Part shown: positions 44,593 through 53,444 of the stretch, piece by piece
Layout: each line of letters starts with the position of its first letter
Position numbering within the stretch: the first letter of the stretch is position 1
DNA from: JAAZPT01 sp034180455
GTDB taxonomy: Bacteria; Bacillota; Clostridia; Christensenellales; Aristaeellaceae
NCBI GenBank assembly: GCA_034180455.1
Contig: JAXFOG010000012.1
Span: 44,964-108,963 of the forward strand
Reading direction: 5' to 3'
Length of the DNA: 64,000 nucleotides
The notes under the pieces: model-generated
The model's database searches: none
Told to the model about the DNA's origin: nothing
What the model saw: only the letters and a program-made list of their open reading frames with translations
Translations under genes and position numbers: made by a program

Positions 44593-46086
44593 ATGAGAGC
44601 CATTAGTCCAAAGCTTATGCAAAGTATAGAGAAAGAATTCATGGAAAAGAATAATTTTCCTAGCTTGTTGCTTATGGAAAGAGCTGCCTTAGCAGTGACA
44701 AAATATTGCTTAAATCATTGTAGCAAAGGGAACAAGGTAGCAGTATTAGCTGGAGGTGGTAATAATGGTGGAGATGCTTATGCGTTGGCAAGAATGCTTT
44801 TTTCACACGGCATAATCTGTGATGTATATGCTCTTTGTGAGCCAAAAAAGCCTGATGCAAAAGAAAATAGGCGCCTACTTGAAAGCATATACCATCCAAA
44901 CTTTTATGATCTTGAGAGGTTTGAGGATAGGAATTATGCAATTATTGTGGATGGTATCTTTGGCACTGGATTTAAAGGTGCAGTAAACAATAGCCTTGTC
45001 CCTACTTTTGAGAAAATAAACCAAAGTAAATCATACAAAATATCCATAGATATACCAAGTGGCTTAAATGGAGAAACTGGATATGTAGAAAGCATAGCAA
45101 TAAAAGCAGATGAAACGATATGCCTGCAAATAATTAAGCAAGGGTTGCTTCTGAGCATGGCTCCTGAATACACAGGTAAAATATCTTTGGAAAATATTGG
45201 AATAGAGAGTGAGTCAGATTTGGGTTCTATTGTTGTAGATGATGAAATGGCCCAAAACTTACTAAAACCGATAAGCCCTATTGCGCACAAAGGCAAATTA
45301 GGCAGCGTATTGATAGTTGCTGGTTCCACAAATTATGCTGGAGCAGCTCTTATGAATTGCAGAGCAGCGATAAATACTGGAGTAGGGCTTATTACACTCG
45401 CATCAAATGAGCATACTATTAGCCTTATTCAACAAAGCGAGATGCTACCCATGGGCAGAATTATTGAAACAGAAGTTCAAAAAAACGATCTTTTATCAGC
45501 GCTTGGCAACTATGATTGTATTTCTGTGGGAAGTGGACTAGAGGATAGCGATGAGAACAAGGCTTTTGTTTTGAATATTATAAATATTGCAAAAGAAAAA
45601 AACATTAAATGTGTTATTGATGCCCAGGCACTCAACTTTTTAGCCAAAAGCAATATAAAATTAAACAAAAACTTTTTAATTACTCCTCATCCAGGAGAGG
45701 CTGCAAGGCTAATATCATGCAGTACTGAAGATGTATTGAAAGACTATATTGGATCATGCAAGGCCATATATGAGAAATATGGATTAAATATAATTCTAAA
45801 GGGTGCAAGATCACTTATATACGATGGGGAAAATTTTGCAATTAATTCAAGTGGATCTCCTGTACTTGCAAAAGGAGGTTCGGGTGATTGCCTATGTGGA
45901 ATAGCTGCTGCTCTTATTGCCAACAATAGTATAGAGCAGAGTATATTTACAAAAGCAGCTCTTGCTTGCTTTATTCTAGGCAGAGCAGGGGAGATTGCTT
46001 CAAAAAAATATGGAGAATATTCAGGCAACGGACTAAAAGCTATAAATTTAATAAGTGCAAGCGTTGCCGATGAGCTTTTATTGTGA
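44593..46086 (+). CDS. nnr: Bifunctional NAD(P)H-hydrate epimerase / ADP-dependent NAD(P)H-hydrate dehydratase
   Basis: The enzyme repairs damaged NADH and NADPH: the N-terminal half epimerises the hydrated forms and the C-terminal half dehydrates the S form using ADP. The N-terminal YjeF_N domain (1 to about 205) has LLMERAALAV, AGGGNNGGDAYALAR and VDGIFGTGFKG. The C-terminal ribokinase-like domain has HKGKLGSVLIVAGS, TPHPGEAARL and SGSPVLAKGGSGDCLCG. At 497 residues it has normal length. AGGAG precedes the ATG. Confidence 0.95.
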   Translation: MRAISPKLMQSIEKEFMEKNNFPSLLLMERAALAVTKYCLNHCSKGNKVAVLAGGGNNGGDAYALARMLFSHGIICDVYALCEPKKPDAKENRRLLESIYHPNFYDLERFEDRNYAIIVDGIFGTGFKGAVNNSLVPTFEKINQSKSYKISIDIPSGLNGETGYVESIAIKADETICLQIIKQGLLLSMAPEYTGKISLENIGIESESDLGSIVVDDEMAQNLLKPISPIAHKGKLGSVLIVAGSTNYAGAALMNCRAAINTGVGLITLASNEHTISLIQQSEMLPMGRIIETEVQKNDLLSALGNYDCISVGSGLEDSDENKAFVLNIINIAKEKNIKCVIDAQALNFLAKSNIKLNKNFLITPHPGEAARLISCSTEDVLKDYIGSCKAIYEKYGLNIILKGARSLIYDGENFAINSSGSPVLAKGGSGDCLCGIAAALIANNSIEQSIFTKAALACFILGRAGEIASKKYGEYSGNGLKAINLISASVADELLL

Positions 46087-46127
46087 TAAAATAACTTTGA
46101 TTTTATTAGAAAATTAAGAGTATTAAT

Positions 46128-47234
46128 ATGACGTTTGATAAGAAAAATAAAAATAAGATAATAATTATTATTGCCATAGTAGTAGTGATTGTTATAGGGC
46201 TTGCTATATGGCTAGGTGGTTTGTTTGTAAAAAGAGGCTATAAAGCAGATTTTAGAAAGCTAAATATCCCATTAAATAGTTCACTAAAGCCATTTGGAGA
46301 TAAGATATTATATATATATGATGGGATGCTTTATTGCTGTACAGATAATGGCACTACAATTTGGTCTTATGATGTGGGAGACGGAGCACAGGTTGATTGT
46401 GATAATAAGAATGTAGTTGTCTGGAGAAAGAGTAATATCTATGTGCTAGATGCAAAAGGCCATTCAAGTTATAGCGATAATCTGGGTCAGGATATCATTT
46501 TCGCTCGTATAAATAAGCAGTATTTTGGAGTAGTAATAGGCGACGAGCGAAAGAGCAGACTTTCAATATATGATTTGAAAGGAACTCAAATAGACGAAGA
46601 AAGCACAGCTTTTAGAGATTCTTTGATACTGGACTTTGGGTTCTTTGGCAGAGATGGCGAATATATGTGGACCTTAAAGTTAGAAACTGATGCAACTGCA
46701 CCAAATAGTATTCTAAACACATTTGAAGTTGGTAAAATGAATACTGGAGAAGTTTCCCTAGGAGATTATTTTACATATTCCGTATTATTTGATAATGGAA
46801 ATCTAGACATAATAAACACACGCCGTATGCTTTCTTATGATTATAGAGTATCAAAACAGACAAGACCATCATTGTTGCTATATGGCTGGAAAATGTTGGA
46901 TAGTATCGTGTATGATGATGCAGATGCTTACATGCTCTTTGTTCCTCTGGATCAGAAAGCAGCGGGTAATGGGATAAACGAACTTAGACTGGTATCTGGT
47001 AAAAAGGATAGACGCTATACACTACCCGTTACTGCAGTGTCTGCATTTCTTAGTGATAAGAATCTTTATGCTGTTGCTGGAAACACTATCTATAAGGCTT
47101 CAATAAATGATACTGGATTTACAAGCTTCCCAATAAACATGAAGAACGGAATAAGCAAGCATATTGCTACGCTTAGCAATGGCAAAGCTATCGTGAGTGA
47201 TGGGCAAGATGTTTATACGATTATATTGCCTTAG
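46128..47234 (+). CDS. Single-pass membrane protein with outside beta-propeller-like domain (DUF5711-like)
   Basis: The 368-residue protein starts with a very basic stretch and one membrane helix (about residues 11-32, mostly Ile and Val). The rest lies outside and is made of short beta repeats such as ILYIYDGMLYCCTDNG, VVWRKSNIYVLDAKG and KNLYAVAGNTIYKA, typical of propeller-like folds. I think of DUF5711, but this is recognition by pattern. It lies eight bases before cvpA and so likely shares a transcript; a role in envelope homeostasis is plausible but not shown. Confidence 0.65.
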   Translation: MTFDKKNKNKIIIIIAIVVVIVIGLAIWLGGLFVKRGYKADFRKLNIPLNSSLKPFGDKILYIYDGMLYCCTDNGTTIWSYDVGDGAQVDCDNKNVVVWRKSNIYVLDAKGHSSYSDNLGQDIIFARINKQYFGVVIGDERKSRLSIYDLKGTQIDEESTAFRDSLILDFGFFGRDGEYMWTLKLETDATAPNSILNTFEVGKMNTGEVSLGDYFTYSVLFDNGNLDIINTRRMLSYDYRVSKQTRPSLLLYGWKMLDSIVYDDADAYMLFVPLDQKAAGNGINELRLVSGKKDRRYTLPVTAVSAFLSDKNLYAVAGNTIYKASINDTGFTSFPINMKNGISKHIATLSNGKAIVSDGQDVYTIILP

Positions 47235-47241
47235 GTGACGA

Positions 47242-47925
47242 ATGAATATATTAGATTTATTGATAATTATATTATTGGGTATATGTGTTCTGTATGGAGC
47301 ATACAGAGGCTTTTTGCATAGCCTTTTAAGCCTAGGTGCATCAATGTTATCTCTTTTGGTTTCATTTGCATTTGTACCAAGTCTAGTGAAAAGACTTTCT
47401 GCAAACGCTAATGTGATAAATCTTGTAAAATACTATACGGATACTGCAGCAAAAATAAATGGAATTGATGCTTCTGCTATGCCACAGGGCAATATGGTAT
47501 CATCAGCACTTGATAGACTTCAGCTTGCTTCTCCTATTGACCAGATTATTAAGTCGGTAATCAGTGGTAAAGATATTGCTTCATCGTCTGAACTTAATGA
47601 TATTATATCTCAAGCCATAATAAGCATTGCCATCAATGTACTAGCATTTATAGCATGTTATTTTTTGATATATATAGTTTTTTCAATGATAATAAATCTT
47701 ATGAATTCAGTTTTTAGGTTTTCGCAGCTTAAATATGCAGATATGCTTTTTGGAGCAGCTTTAGGATTAGCAAAAGGCATAGTATTTGTTTTTGTAATAT
47801 TTACGATTATGCCTGTTATTCAGAACGCACTACCCTTTGAAGAACTGAAACAAATATTTGCGCAAAGCGAATACTATCACATATTTGTAAGTGGCGATCT
47901 AATAATCAAAATTCTACAACTTTAA
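47242..47925 (+). CDS. cvpA: CvpA family membrane protein
   Basis: The 227-residue protein has four membrane helices, starting with NILDLLIIILLGICVLYGAYRGFLHSL (residues 2-28), the typical CvpA opening. In E. coli CvpA is needed for colicin V export and affects envelope stress; in Firmicutes the function is unclear. GGTGA precedes the ATG. It is followed by a terminator. Confidence 0.85.
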   Translation: MNILDLLIIILLGICVLYGAYRGFLHSLLSLGASMLSLLVSFAFVPSLVKRLSANANVINLVKYYTDTAAKINGIDASAMPQGNMVSSALDRLQLASPIDQIIKSVISGKDIASSSELNDIISQAIISIAINVLAFIACYFLIYIVFSMIINLMNSVFRFSQLKYADMLFGAALGLAKGIVFVFVIFTIMPVIQNALPFEELKQIFAQSEYYHIFVSGDLIIKILQL

Positions 47926-47940
47926 TATAAAAAACAAATA

Positions 47941-47970
47941 AAAAAAGAGAGCCTACGCCCTCTTTAATTT
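47941..47970. terminator. Bidirectional terminator between cvpA and ABC ATPase
   Basis: AAAGAG / CTCTTT with an inner GC pair step encloses a CTAC loop; A-run before, T-rich after, between convergent genes. Confidence 0.7.
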
Positions 47971-47971
47971 A

Positions 47972-49093
47972 TTATCTTGTAAGGAGAGTTTCCTCTGTAT
48001 CAAGATCAAAGAAATGCAGATGGTTTACATCAAATGCTACCTTGATCTGATCTCCTGCACGGCTTGTAGTGCGAGGATTTACACGAGCGATTATGTTGCC
48101 TTCCTTGCCAGATGTAGATAGGTATAGGAAGGTTTCAGCACCCATAAGTTCTGTTACTTCTACATTTACATCAATGCTAGCTTCTTGAGCTGTTGCAAGG
48201 AATGCTGCTTCGTCATGAATATTCTCAGGACGGATACCCATAACAACCTCTTTGCCAATATGATCCTCGTCCTTGAATTTGCCGAGCTTGCCTGATGGAA
48301 TAAGTATCTTGCTATCGCCAAATTTTGCATATACTTGATTGCCTTCCTTCTCAAGCTTTACCTTGAAGAAGTTCATTTGAGGGCTGCCTATGAAGCCTGC
48401 AACAAACTCGTTTGCTGGATAATCATATAGATTTTGAGGAGTATCAACCTGCTGAATAAAACCATCTTTCATAACAACGATACGAGTACCCATTGTCATA
48501 GCCTCTGTTTGGTCGTGTGTAACATAGATAAATGTTGTTTGCAAACGCTTATGAAGCTTTGTAATCTCTGTACGCATTGCAACACGAAGTTTTGCGTCCA
48601 AGTTTGAAAGAGGCTCGTCCATTAGGAATACCTTTGGCTCACGAACGATAGCACGACCCAAAGCAACACGCTGTCTCTGACCACCTGACAAAGCCTTTGG
48701 CTTTCTCTCTAGTAGATGGCTTATATCCAAAATCTTAGCAGCTTCTTCAACTCTTCTTCTTATTTCATCCTTTGGTACCTTACGAAGCTTTAAGCCGAAT
48801 GCCATGTTGTCAAATACTGTCATGTGTGGATACAAAGCGTAGTTCTGGAAAACCATTGCTATATCTCTATCCTTTGGAGCCACATCGTTTACGATACGAT
48901 CGCCAATGTATAATTCGCCCTTGCTGATTTCCTCAAGGCCTGCAACCATTCTAAGTGTGGTAGATTTTCCGCATCCGGAAGGACCTACCAATACGATAAA
49001 TTCCTTATCTTCTATTTCTAGGCAAAAATCGCTAACAGCGGTAACATTGCCTGGATAGATTTTATAGATGTGTTGTAATGATAAACTTGCCAT
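47972..49093 (-). CDS. ugpC: ABC transporter ATP-binding protein, UgpC/MsmX type
   Basis: The 373-residue ATPase powers carbohydrate importers of the CUT1 class and often serves several of them at once. It has GPSGCGKST (Walker A), QNYALYPHMTV (Q-loop), LSGGQRQRVALGRA (signature), FLMDEPLSNLD (Walker B) and THDQTEAMTMG. The C-terminal 130 residues form the OB/TOBE regulatory domain (VMGIRPENIHDE). No permease or binding protein gene is intact beside it, so it may be the shared ATPase. AGGAGG precedes the ATG. Confidence 0.95.
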   Translation of the reverse strand: MASLSLQHIYKIYPGNVTAVSDFCLEIEDKEFIVLVGPSGCGKSTTLRMVAGLEEISKGELYIGDRIVNDVAPKDRDIAMVFQNYALYPHMTVFDNMAFGLKLRKVPKDEIRRRVEEAAKILDISHLLERKPKALSGGQRQRVALGRAIVREPKVFLMDEPLSNLDAKLRVAMRTEITKLHKRLQTTFIYVTHDQTEAMTMGTRIVVMKDGFIQQVDTPQNLYDYPANEFVAGFIGSPQMNFFKVKLEKEGNQVYAKFGDSKILIPSGKLGKFKDEDHIGKEVVMGIRPENIHDEAAFLATAQEASIDVNVEVTELMGAETFLYLSTSGKEGNIIARVNPRTTSRAGDQIKVAFDVNHLHFFDLDTEETLLTR

Positions 49094-49275
49094 AAAAACC
49101 CTCCTATAATTAATAATGTATCATCGATAATTATTATATAACATATTATACATAATTAACATTGTTATAACTCACAATAATTTTAGTCCTGATTTGTGTC
49201 TAAACACAAAAAACCTTTTCTAGCGTATCTAAGAAAAAGTTTAAATTTCAAAAGAAAAAACACATAACCCTGTAA
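49094..49275. other. AT-rich gap upstream of ugpC
   Basis: No gene is seen. TTGTGT-CTAA-ACACAA (49194-49209) forms a small hairpin followed by a short A/T stretch. The promoter of ugpC must lie here on the minus strand but no clear pair of boxes stands out. Confidence 0.4.
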
Positions 49276-49846
49276 TTTATATTATCTCAGATATATGCAT
49301 ATGTACTATTCATTATATACGCTACTCTTGTTGTTACGATAATATTGTTTGCTTTTCAAAATTATCCAGCAATATGTTCAAAAACTATATCTTTTGATCA
49401 ATTTACTTTGGTAAACTTTTTGGTACTCAAGACTTTAAGTTTTTGATAAGCCGTGGTAGGCTAAAGCTAAGACTTGATTCAATCGAGTAAAGATACCAAT
49501 TGTATTGCCGAGCGTTTTAGCTGTATTTACAATAAATTTCAATGCTCTATTTAATGAATATGATATGTCAGCAGCATTCCATTCTGGCTATGGAACAACT
49601 CACGCAATTGTAATGCAAAGCATGACTCTTGAAGAGGATCGTGATGGATACAATGTAAATGCATCTGGTAAACTATGCACATCTACGGTATTTATTATGC
49701 TTGTAAGTGGATTAATGCTATACTTAGTATATGGTGTAGGTGCTAGAGACTTAGGCGATAGACTTAAAATAAAAAAGCGCCGTCAAAGAAGGCAGAAGTT
49801 TATATCATTTTTTAAAAATCATAATTATTTACTTCCAATTTTATAA
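49276..49846 (+). pseudogene. Decayed ABC importer permease
   Basis: Two fragments of a binding-protein-dependent permease survive. At 49276-49446 a frame without a start codon reads LVVTIILFAFQNYPAICSK then SFDQFTLVNF and stops, like the first helix and loop of the second half of an iron/polyamine-type permease. At 49505-49846 a frame reads LPSVLAVFTINFNALFNEYD, then GYGTTHAIVMQ and a last helix MLVSGLMLYLVYG with a basic tail, like a permease C-terminus. The central 150 or so residues including the ATPase-coupling EAA loop are missing. The second frame has no ribosome site. It may be mistaken for a short gene. Confidence 0.65.
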
Positions 49847-49864
49847 TAAAATGGAAGTTTTTTA
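49831..49864 (+). terminator. Terminator-like hairpin
   Basis: ACTTCCA / TGGAAGT with inner TTTTA / TAAAA forms a hairpin followed by TTTTTT. The stop of the decayed permease lies in it, which supports this being the old gene's real end. Confidence 0.75.
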
Positions 49865-49893
49865 TAATTAATCAAAAAAATATTTTTTTAATG

Positions 49894-49921
49894 TTTAACA
49901 AGAGAGTTAAGTGGGTATAAC
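49894..49921 (+). promoter_or_regulatory. Candidate promoter of ahpC-ahpF
   Basis: TTTAAC (49894-49899) and TATAAC (49916-49921) are 16 bases apart. Upstream, TTATAATTAATCAAA (49862-49876) agrees with 11 of the 14 fixed positions of the PerR box TTATAATnATTATAA. Downstream, TGAGAA-GG-TTCTCA (49928-49941) is a perfect 6+6 inverted repeat between promoter and ribosome site. Confidence 0.45.
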
Positions 49922-49965
49922 TATATATGAGAAGGTTCTCAATATAAATTTAGGAGGATATTATT

Positions 49966-50535
49966 ATGTCAATGGTTGGAAAAAGAATTCCAGAGTTTAA
50001 AACAATGGGTTACAATCCCAAAAAAGAGGAATTTGTTGAAATAAGTAATAAAGATTTTGAGGGTAAATGGACAGTATTAATGTTTTATCCAGCAGATTTT
50101 ACATTTGTTTGCCCAACAGAGCTTGAAGACATGCAAAATCAATACGCTAAACTACAGGAACTAGGTGTTGAGGTATATTCAATGTCTACCGATACACATT
50201 TTGTTCACAAGGCTTGGCATGATCACTCAGAGGCTATTAGCAAGCTTCAATTCACTATGCTAGCAGACTCTCATAAGTCAATAGCTAGAGATTTTGATGT
50301 TTTAGATGAGGCTGCTGGTGTTGCACTTAGAGCTACATTTGTAATTGACCCAGATGGTGTTGTACAGACCGAAGAAGTAAACGCTGGTGGTATTGGTCGT
50401 GATGCTAGTCAAGTATACGACAAAGTACGTGCTGCTCAATTTATTCGCAAGAATCCAGATCAAGTATGCCCTGCTAAATGGAAAGAATCAGGTAAAACAC
50501 TTACCCCAGGTCTTGACCTAGTAGGTAAAATTTGA
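49966..50535 (+). CDS. ahpC: Alkyl hydroperoxide reductase peroxiredoxin subunit
   Basis: AhpC reduces hydrogen peroxide and organic peroxides. The 189-residue typical 2-Cys peroxiredoxin has the peroxidatic Cys49 in TFVCPTE and the resolving Cys168 in QVCPAKW. AGGAGG precedes the ATG by nine bases. The TGA overlaps the ahpF ATG. It would be recharged by the flavoprotein encoded next. Confidence 0.96.
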   Translation: MSMVGKRIPEFKTMGYNPKKEEFVEISNKDFEGKWTVLMFYPADFTFVCPTELEDMQNQYAKLQELGVEVYSMSTDTHFVHKAWHDHSEAISKLQFTMLADSHKSIARDFDVLDEAAGVALRATFVIDPDGVVQTEEVNAGGIGRDASQVYDKVRAAQFIRKNPDQVCPAKWKESGKTLTPGLDLVGKI

Positions 50536-52052
50536 TGCTTGAACAAAATATTAAAGATCAAGTAAAACAGTATTTACAACTTCTTGAAAAAGAAGTTGTA
50601 TTTACACTATCACTTGATAATTCTGAAGATTCTTTAGAACTTAATAAGTTTGTAGAAGAAATTGCAGGGCTTTCAGAAAAAATACATATCAAAAAAGATA
50701 AACTAAAGTATACTCCGAGTTTTAGCATATCTTCAGATAAAATAAATGGAATTACATTTGCCGGTATACCCTTAGGTCATGAATTGGAGTCATTTATTCT
50801 AGCACTATTGCAAGTAGGCGGTAGAGCACCAAAAATAGATGATGAACAAGTCGCAAGAATAAAAAGTATAAATAAAAAGCTAGAATTTGAAACAGTTGTT
50901 AGCTTAAGTTGCCATAACTGTCCTGATGTTGTACAGGCTCTTAATATAATATCAGTATTGAATGAAAACATTACCCATACAATGATAGATGGTTCTATGT
51001 TCCAAGACTATGTTGAAAAACTTGGCGTAATGGCTGTGCCGGCATGTTTCTTAAACGGTGAATCATTCCACAATGGCAAAACTAGCCTAAATAATATATT
51101 AGACAAAATTACAGATAGCAAAAGAGAACTAAATCTTGCTGATAAGCCAATATATGATGTGCTAGTTGTTGGTGGTGGGCCTGCAGGAGCAACAGCTGCT
51201 ATATATGCAGCTAGAAAAGATGTTAAAACTGGTCTAATTTCAGAAGAGTTTGGTGGCCAGGTAAAAAACACAATGGCTATTGAAAATATTACTGGCATTC
51301 CCTATACCGAAGGTCCAAAGTACATGGATCAAGTAAAAGAGCATGTATTAAAGTATGGTGTTGATATACTTGATGATATTAAAATAGAATCTGTTAAGAA
51401 ATACGACTTAATAGAACTTCACTGTGAACAAGGCATAATTAAAACCAAGACTCTAATTGTAGCAACTGGCGCAAGATGGAGATTGATAGGAATACCTGGT
51501 GAAACAGAATTTAAGAATAAGGGTGTAGCATATTGTACACACTGCGATGGTCCGTTATTTAAGGATAAATCTGTTGCAGTAATAGGCGGTGGCAACTCTG
51601 GTATAGAGGCTGCAATAGACTTGGCATCAATAGCTAAAAATGTCTTAGTTCTAGAATTCCTACCTGAGCTCAAGGCAGATCAGATTTTGCAGAAGAAATT
51701 AAAATCTTTTGGAAATGTAAAGATTGTTACAAACGCATCTACAAAAGCTATTACTGGCGATACTAAGGTAGAAGGAATTGAATACGAAGATCGTATTACA
51801 GGTGAACTCCATAAAGAAGAAATTCAAGGATGTTTTATACAAGTAGGCCTAGTACCTACTACAGAGTGGATAGACTGTGTTGATAAAAATTCACGTGGAG
51901 AGATAATTGTAGATAATCAAGGTGCTACAAATGTTCCTGGAATATATGCTGCTGGTGATTGTACAGATGTTGTATTTAAACAAATTGTTATAGCTCAAGG
52001 TACTGGAGCAACAGCGGCACTTGGTGCATATAACTATCTAATACGCAATTAA
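50535..52052 (+). CDS. ahpF: Alkyl hydroperoxide reductase flavoprotein subunit
   Basis: AhpF passes electrons from NADH through FAD and two disulfides to AhpC. The N-terminal double-thioredoxin part has the active pair Cys126-x-x-Cys129 (SCHNC). The C-terminal thioredoxin-reductase part has GGGPAGATAA (FAD), Cys334-x-x-Cys337 (YCTHCDG) and GGGNSGIEAA (NADH), and ends in the typical AAGDCTDV. At about 505 residues it is slightly shorter than in E. coli. The ATG at 50535 overlaps the ahpC stop. Confidence 0.95.
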   Translation: MLEQNIKDQVKQYLQLLEKEVVFTLSLDNSEDSLELNKFVEEIAGLSEKIHIKKDKLKYTPSFSISSDKINGITFAGIPLGHELESFILALLQVGGRAPKIDDEQVARIKSINKKLEFETVVSLSCHNCPDVVQALNIISVLNENITHTMIDGSMFQDYVEKLGVMAVPACFLNGESFHNGKTSLNNILDKITDSKRELNLADKPIYDVLVVGGGPAGATAAIYAARKDVKTGLISEEFGGQVKNTMAIENITGIPYTEGPKYMDQVKEHVLKYGVDILDDIKIESVKKYDLIELHCEQGIIKTKTLIVATGARWRLIGIPGETEFKNKGVAYCTHCDGPLFKDKSVAVIGGGNSGIEAAIDLASIAKNVLVLEFLPELKADQILQKKLKSFGNVKIVTNASTKAITGDTKVEGIEYEDRITGELHKEEIQGCFIQVGLVPTTEWIDCVDKNSRGEIIVDNQGATNVPGIYAAGDCTDVVFKQIVIAQGTGATAALGAYNYLIRN

Positions 52053-52059
52053 ATATTCT

Positions 52060-52080
52060 GGAGGCTAACGCCTCCTTTTT
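52060..52080 (+). terminator. Terminator of ahpCF
   Basis: GGAGGC-TAAC-GCCTCC, a 6-bp stem with a four-base loop, followed by TTTTTTT. Confidence 0.9.
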
Positions 52081-52215
52081 TATATTTTGTATTATTTGTT
52101 CAAGAAAAGTTTTGATCGGCTTTGCTACGAACCCCAACATCGTAAGTATCGGCCACCTTGCTTAATATCGATAAAAATGTATACAAACATCTTTATCATT
52201 TCTTGACAATTGATA

Positions 52216-52243
52216 AAAAGTCCTCGGCATTTAGAGGACTTTT
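52216..52243 (-). terminator. Terminator of the GNAT gene
   Basis: AAAAGTCCTC / GAGGACTTTT, a 10-bp perfect stem with an eight-base loop just downstream of the minus-strand operon. The 130 bases between it and the ahpF terminator hold no gene that I can see. Confidence 0.85.
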
Positions 52244-52262
52244 AGTATAATGTTTAATTTAT

Positions 52263-52676
52263 TTATTTGCAGCTTTGCCTGTCATAGTTACGCAAAAACA
52301 TGCTTGTACCTTTTTCCATATTGAAATTCTTATAAAACTCTACAAGCTCATTGTCACATAATAGATCTATCATATATAAATTTTTACATTCGTCTTTAGC
52401 AAGATTAAACAGCTTGCTTCCAATTCCTTTTTTCCTATATTCAGGTATTACTTCCAAAAGTGGAATGTATGCTGAAATAATACCGTCACTAATCACTGTT
52501 ATAAAGCCTATAATTTTATTTATATCTCTATCTATTGCAACTATTGCTTTAAAACTGCTTTTTAAGAGTTGCCTATGAATATTTTTATCAGGAGCATCAG
52601 GCCAACCTTCAAAAAATCCGTCAGCTATTTCTATTGTTTCATCTGATACAGAATATACTTTGTATTCTATCACCAA
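52263..52676 (-). CDS. GNAT family N-acetyltransferase
   Basis: The 137-residue protein has the GNAT core: a strand-rich first half, then LEVIPEYRKKGIGSKLFNLA, where the R/Q-x-x-G-x-G/A acetyl-CoA loop is RKKGIG, and an end with ELVEFYKNFNMEKG. The acceptor is unknown. Its start (TTG at 52676 or GTG at 52673) directly follows the stop of the coiled-coil gene, so it is the last gene of that operon. Confidence 0.85.
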   Translation of the reverse strand: MVIEYKVYSVSDETIEIADGFFEGWPDAPDKNIHRQLLKSSFKAIVAIDRDINKIIGFITVISDGIISAYIPLLEVIPEYRKKGIGSKLFNLAKDECKNLYMIDLLCDNELVEFYKNFNMEKGTSMFLRNYDRQSCK

Positions 52677-53444
52677 TTAAAACCCCATGTTATCGTCAAA
52701 GTTGTCATACTTTCTTGGAGGCTCTACTTCTTCATTACCAAGTATTTGAGCCTTAGTAAGTTGTATAGAGCTCAACTTATCTCTAAGTATATTTTCAAGC
52801 TCTGTAAGTACTTCATCTATATGCTTATGAGTATCATAATACATATCGTCAATCTGCTCTTGAGCATTATTTATTATATTCTTTGCTTCTATATTAGCTT
52901 GCTTTAGCACTTCAGTTTCACTTACAAGATTTTTAGCATCATTTTCTGCATTGTGTACTATTTCATTTGCATAATGCTGAGCATCTGCAACAATATCTTC
53001 AGCATCTTTGTTAGCCTTCATAAGCTCAGCCTCTGCTGCCTCATGCTTTGCCTTTGCTTCATCATCAGCTTTTGCTAATGTTGCTGAATACTTGCGCTCT
53101 GCCTCGCTTATCATCTGATTTGCTTTGTTTTCAGCATCAGACTTTATTTTGTTGGCTTCTGCCTCAACTGCGTTTCTTATTTCTATGCTCTCTCTTTTTA
53201 GGCTCTCTGCATAAGTTTTGGCCTCCGAGATAATAGCTTTTTCTTCGCTAAGCACATTTTGAGCCTCAACTATGGTGTTAGGGATCAAATCAAGTATTTC
53301 CTGGCAAAAACCTTTTATTGAATTATAATCAACTATCCTTTTTTCTCCACTGAAAAAATACTTGGGAGCGTTTTCAATGGTGCTATCTAGACCATCAATA
53401 GTATGCTTTAGCCTTTCTAAACGAGTATCACTTCTGTTTTCCAT
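52677..53444 (-). CDS. Coiled-coil protein of unknown function downstream of coaD
   Basis: The 255-residue protein is almost all alpha helix. From about residue 65 to 190 it is an Ala-, Glu- and Lys-rich coiled coil (repeats such as EAEANKIKSDAENKANQ). It has no Cys, no membrane helix and no signal. The pattern is like DivIVA or F-type ATPase stalk proteins, but no DivIVA N-terminal motif is seen. Clostridia often have a comparable coiled-coil gene right after coaD. AAGGAG precedes the ATG. It overlaps the coaD end by 17 bases. Confidence 0.7.
   Translation of the reverse strand: MENRSDTRLERLKHTIDGLDSTIENAPKYFFSGEKRIVDYNSIKGFCQEILDLIPNTIVEAQNVLSEEKAIISEAKTYAESLKRESIEIRNAVEAEANKIKSDAENKANQMISEAERKYSATLAKADDEAKAKHEAAEAELMKANKDAEDIVADAQHYANEIVHNAENDAKNLVSETEVLKQANIEAKNIINNAQEQIDDMYYDTHKHIDEVLTELENILRDKLSSIQLTKAQILGNEEVEPPRKYDNFDDNMGF

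Noticed and set aside
49505..49846. A real 113-residue membrane protein gene
   Set aside because: No ribosome site, and its content matches only the C-terminus of a permease with another piece of it upstream in a different frame; annotated as pseudogene.
52085..52215. Possible gene remnant between the ahpF and GNAT terminators
   Set aside because: Short frames are open but no family pattern is clear, and the stretch is only 130 bases; left unannotated.
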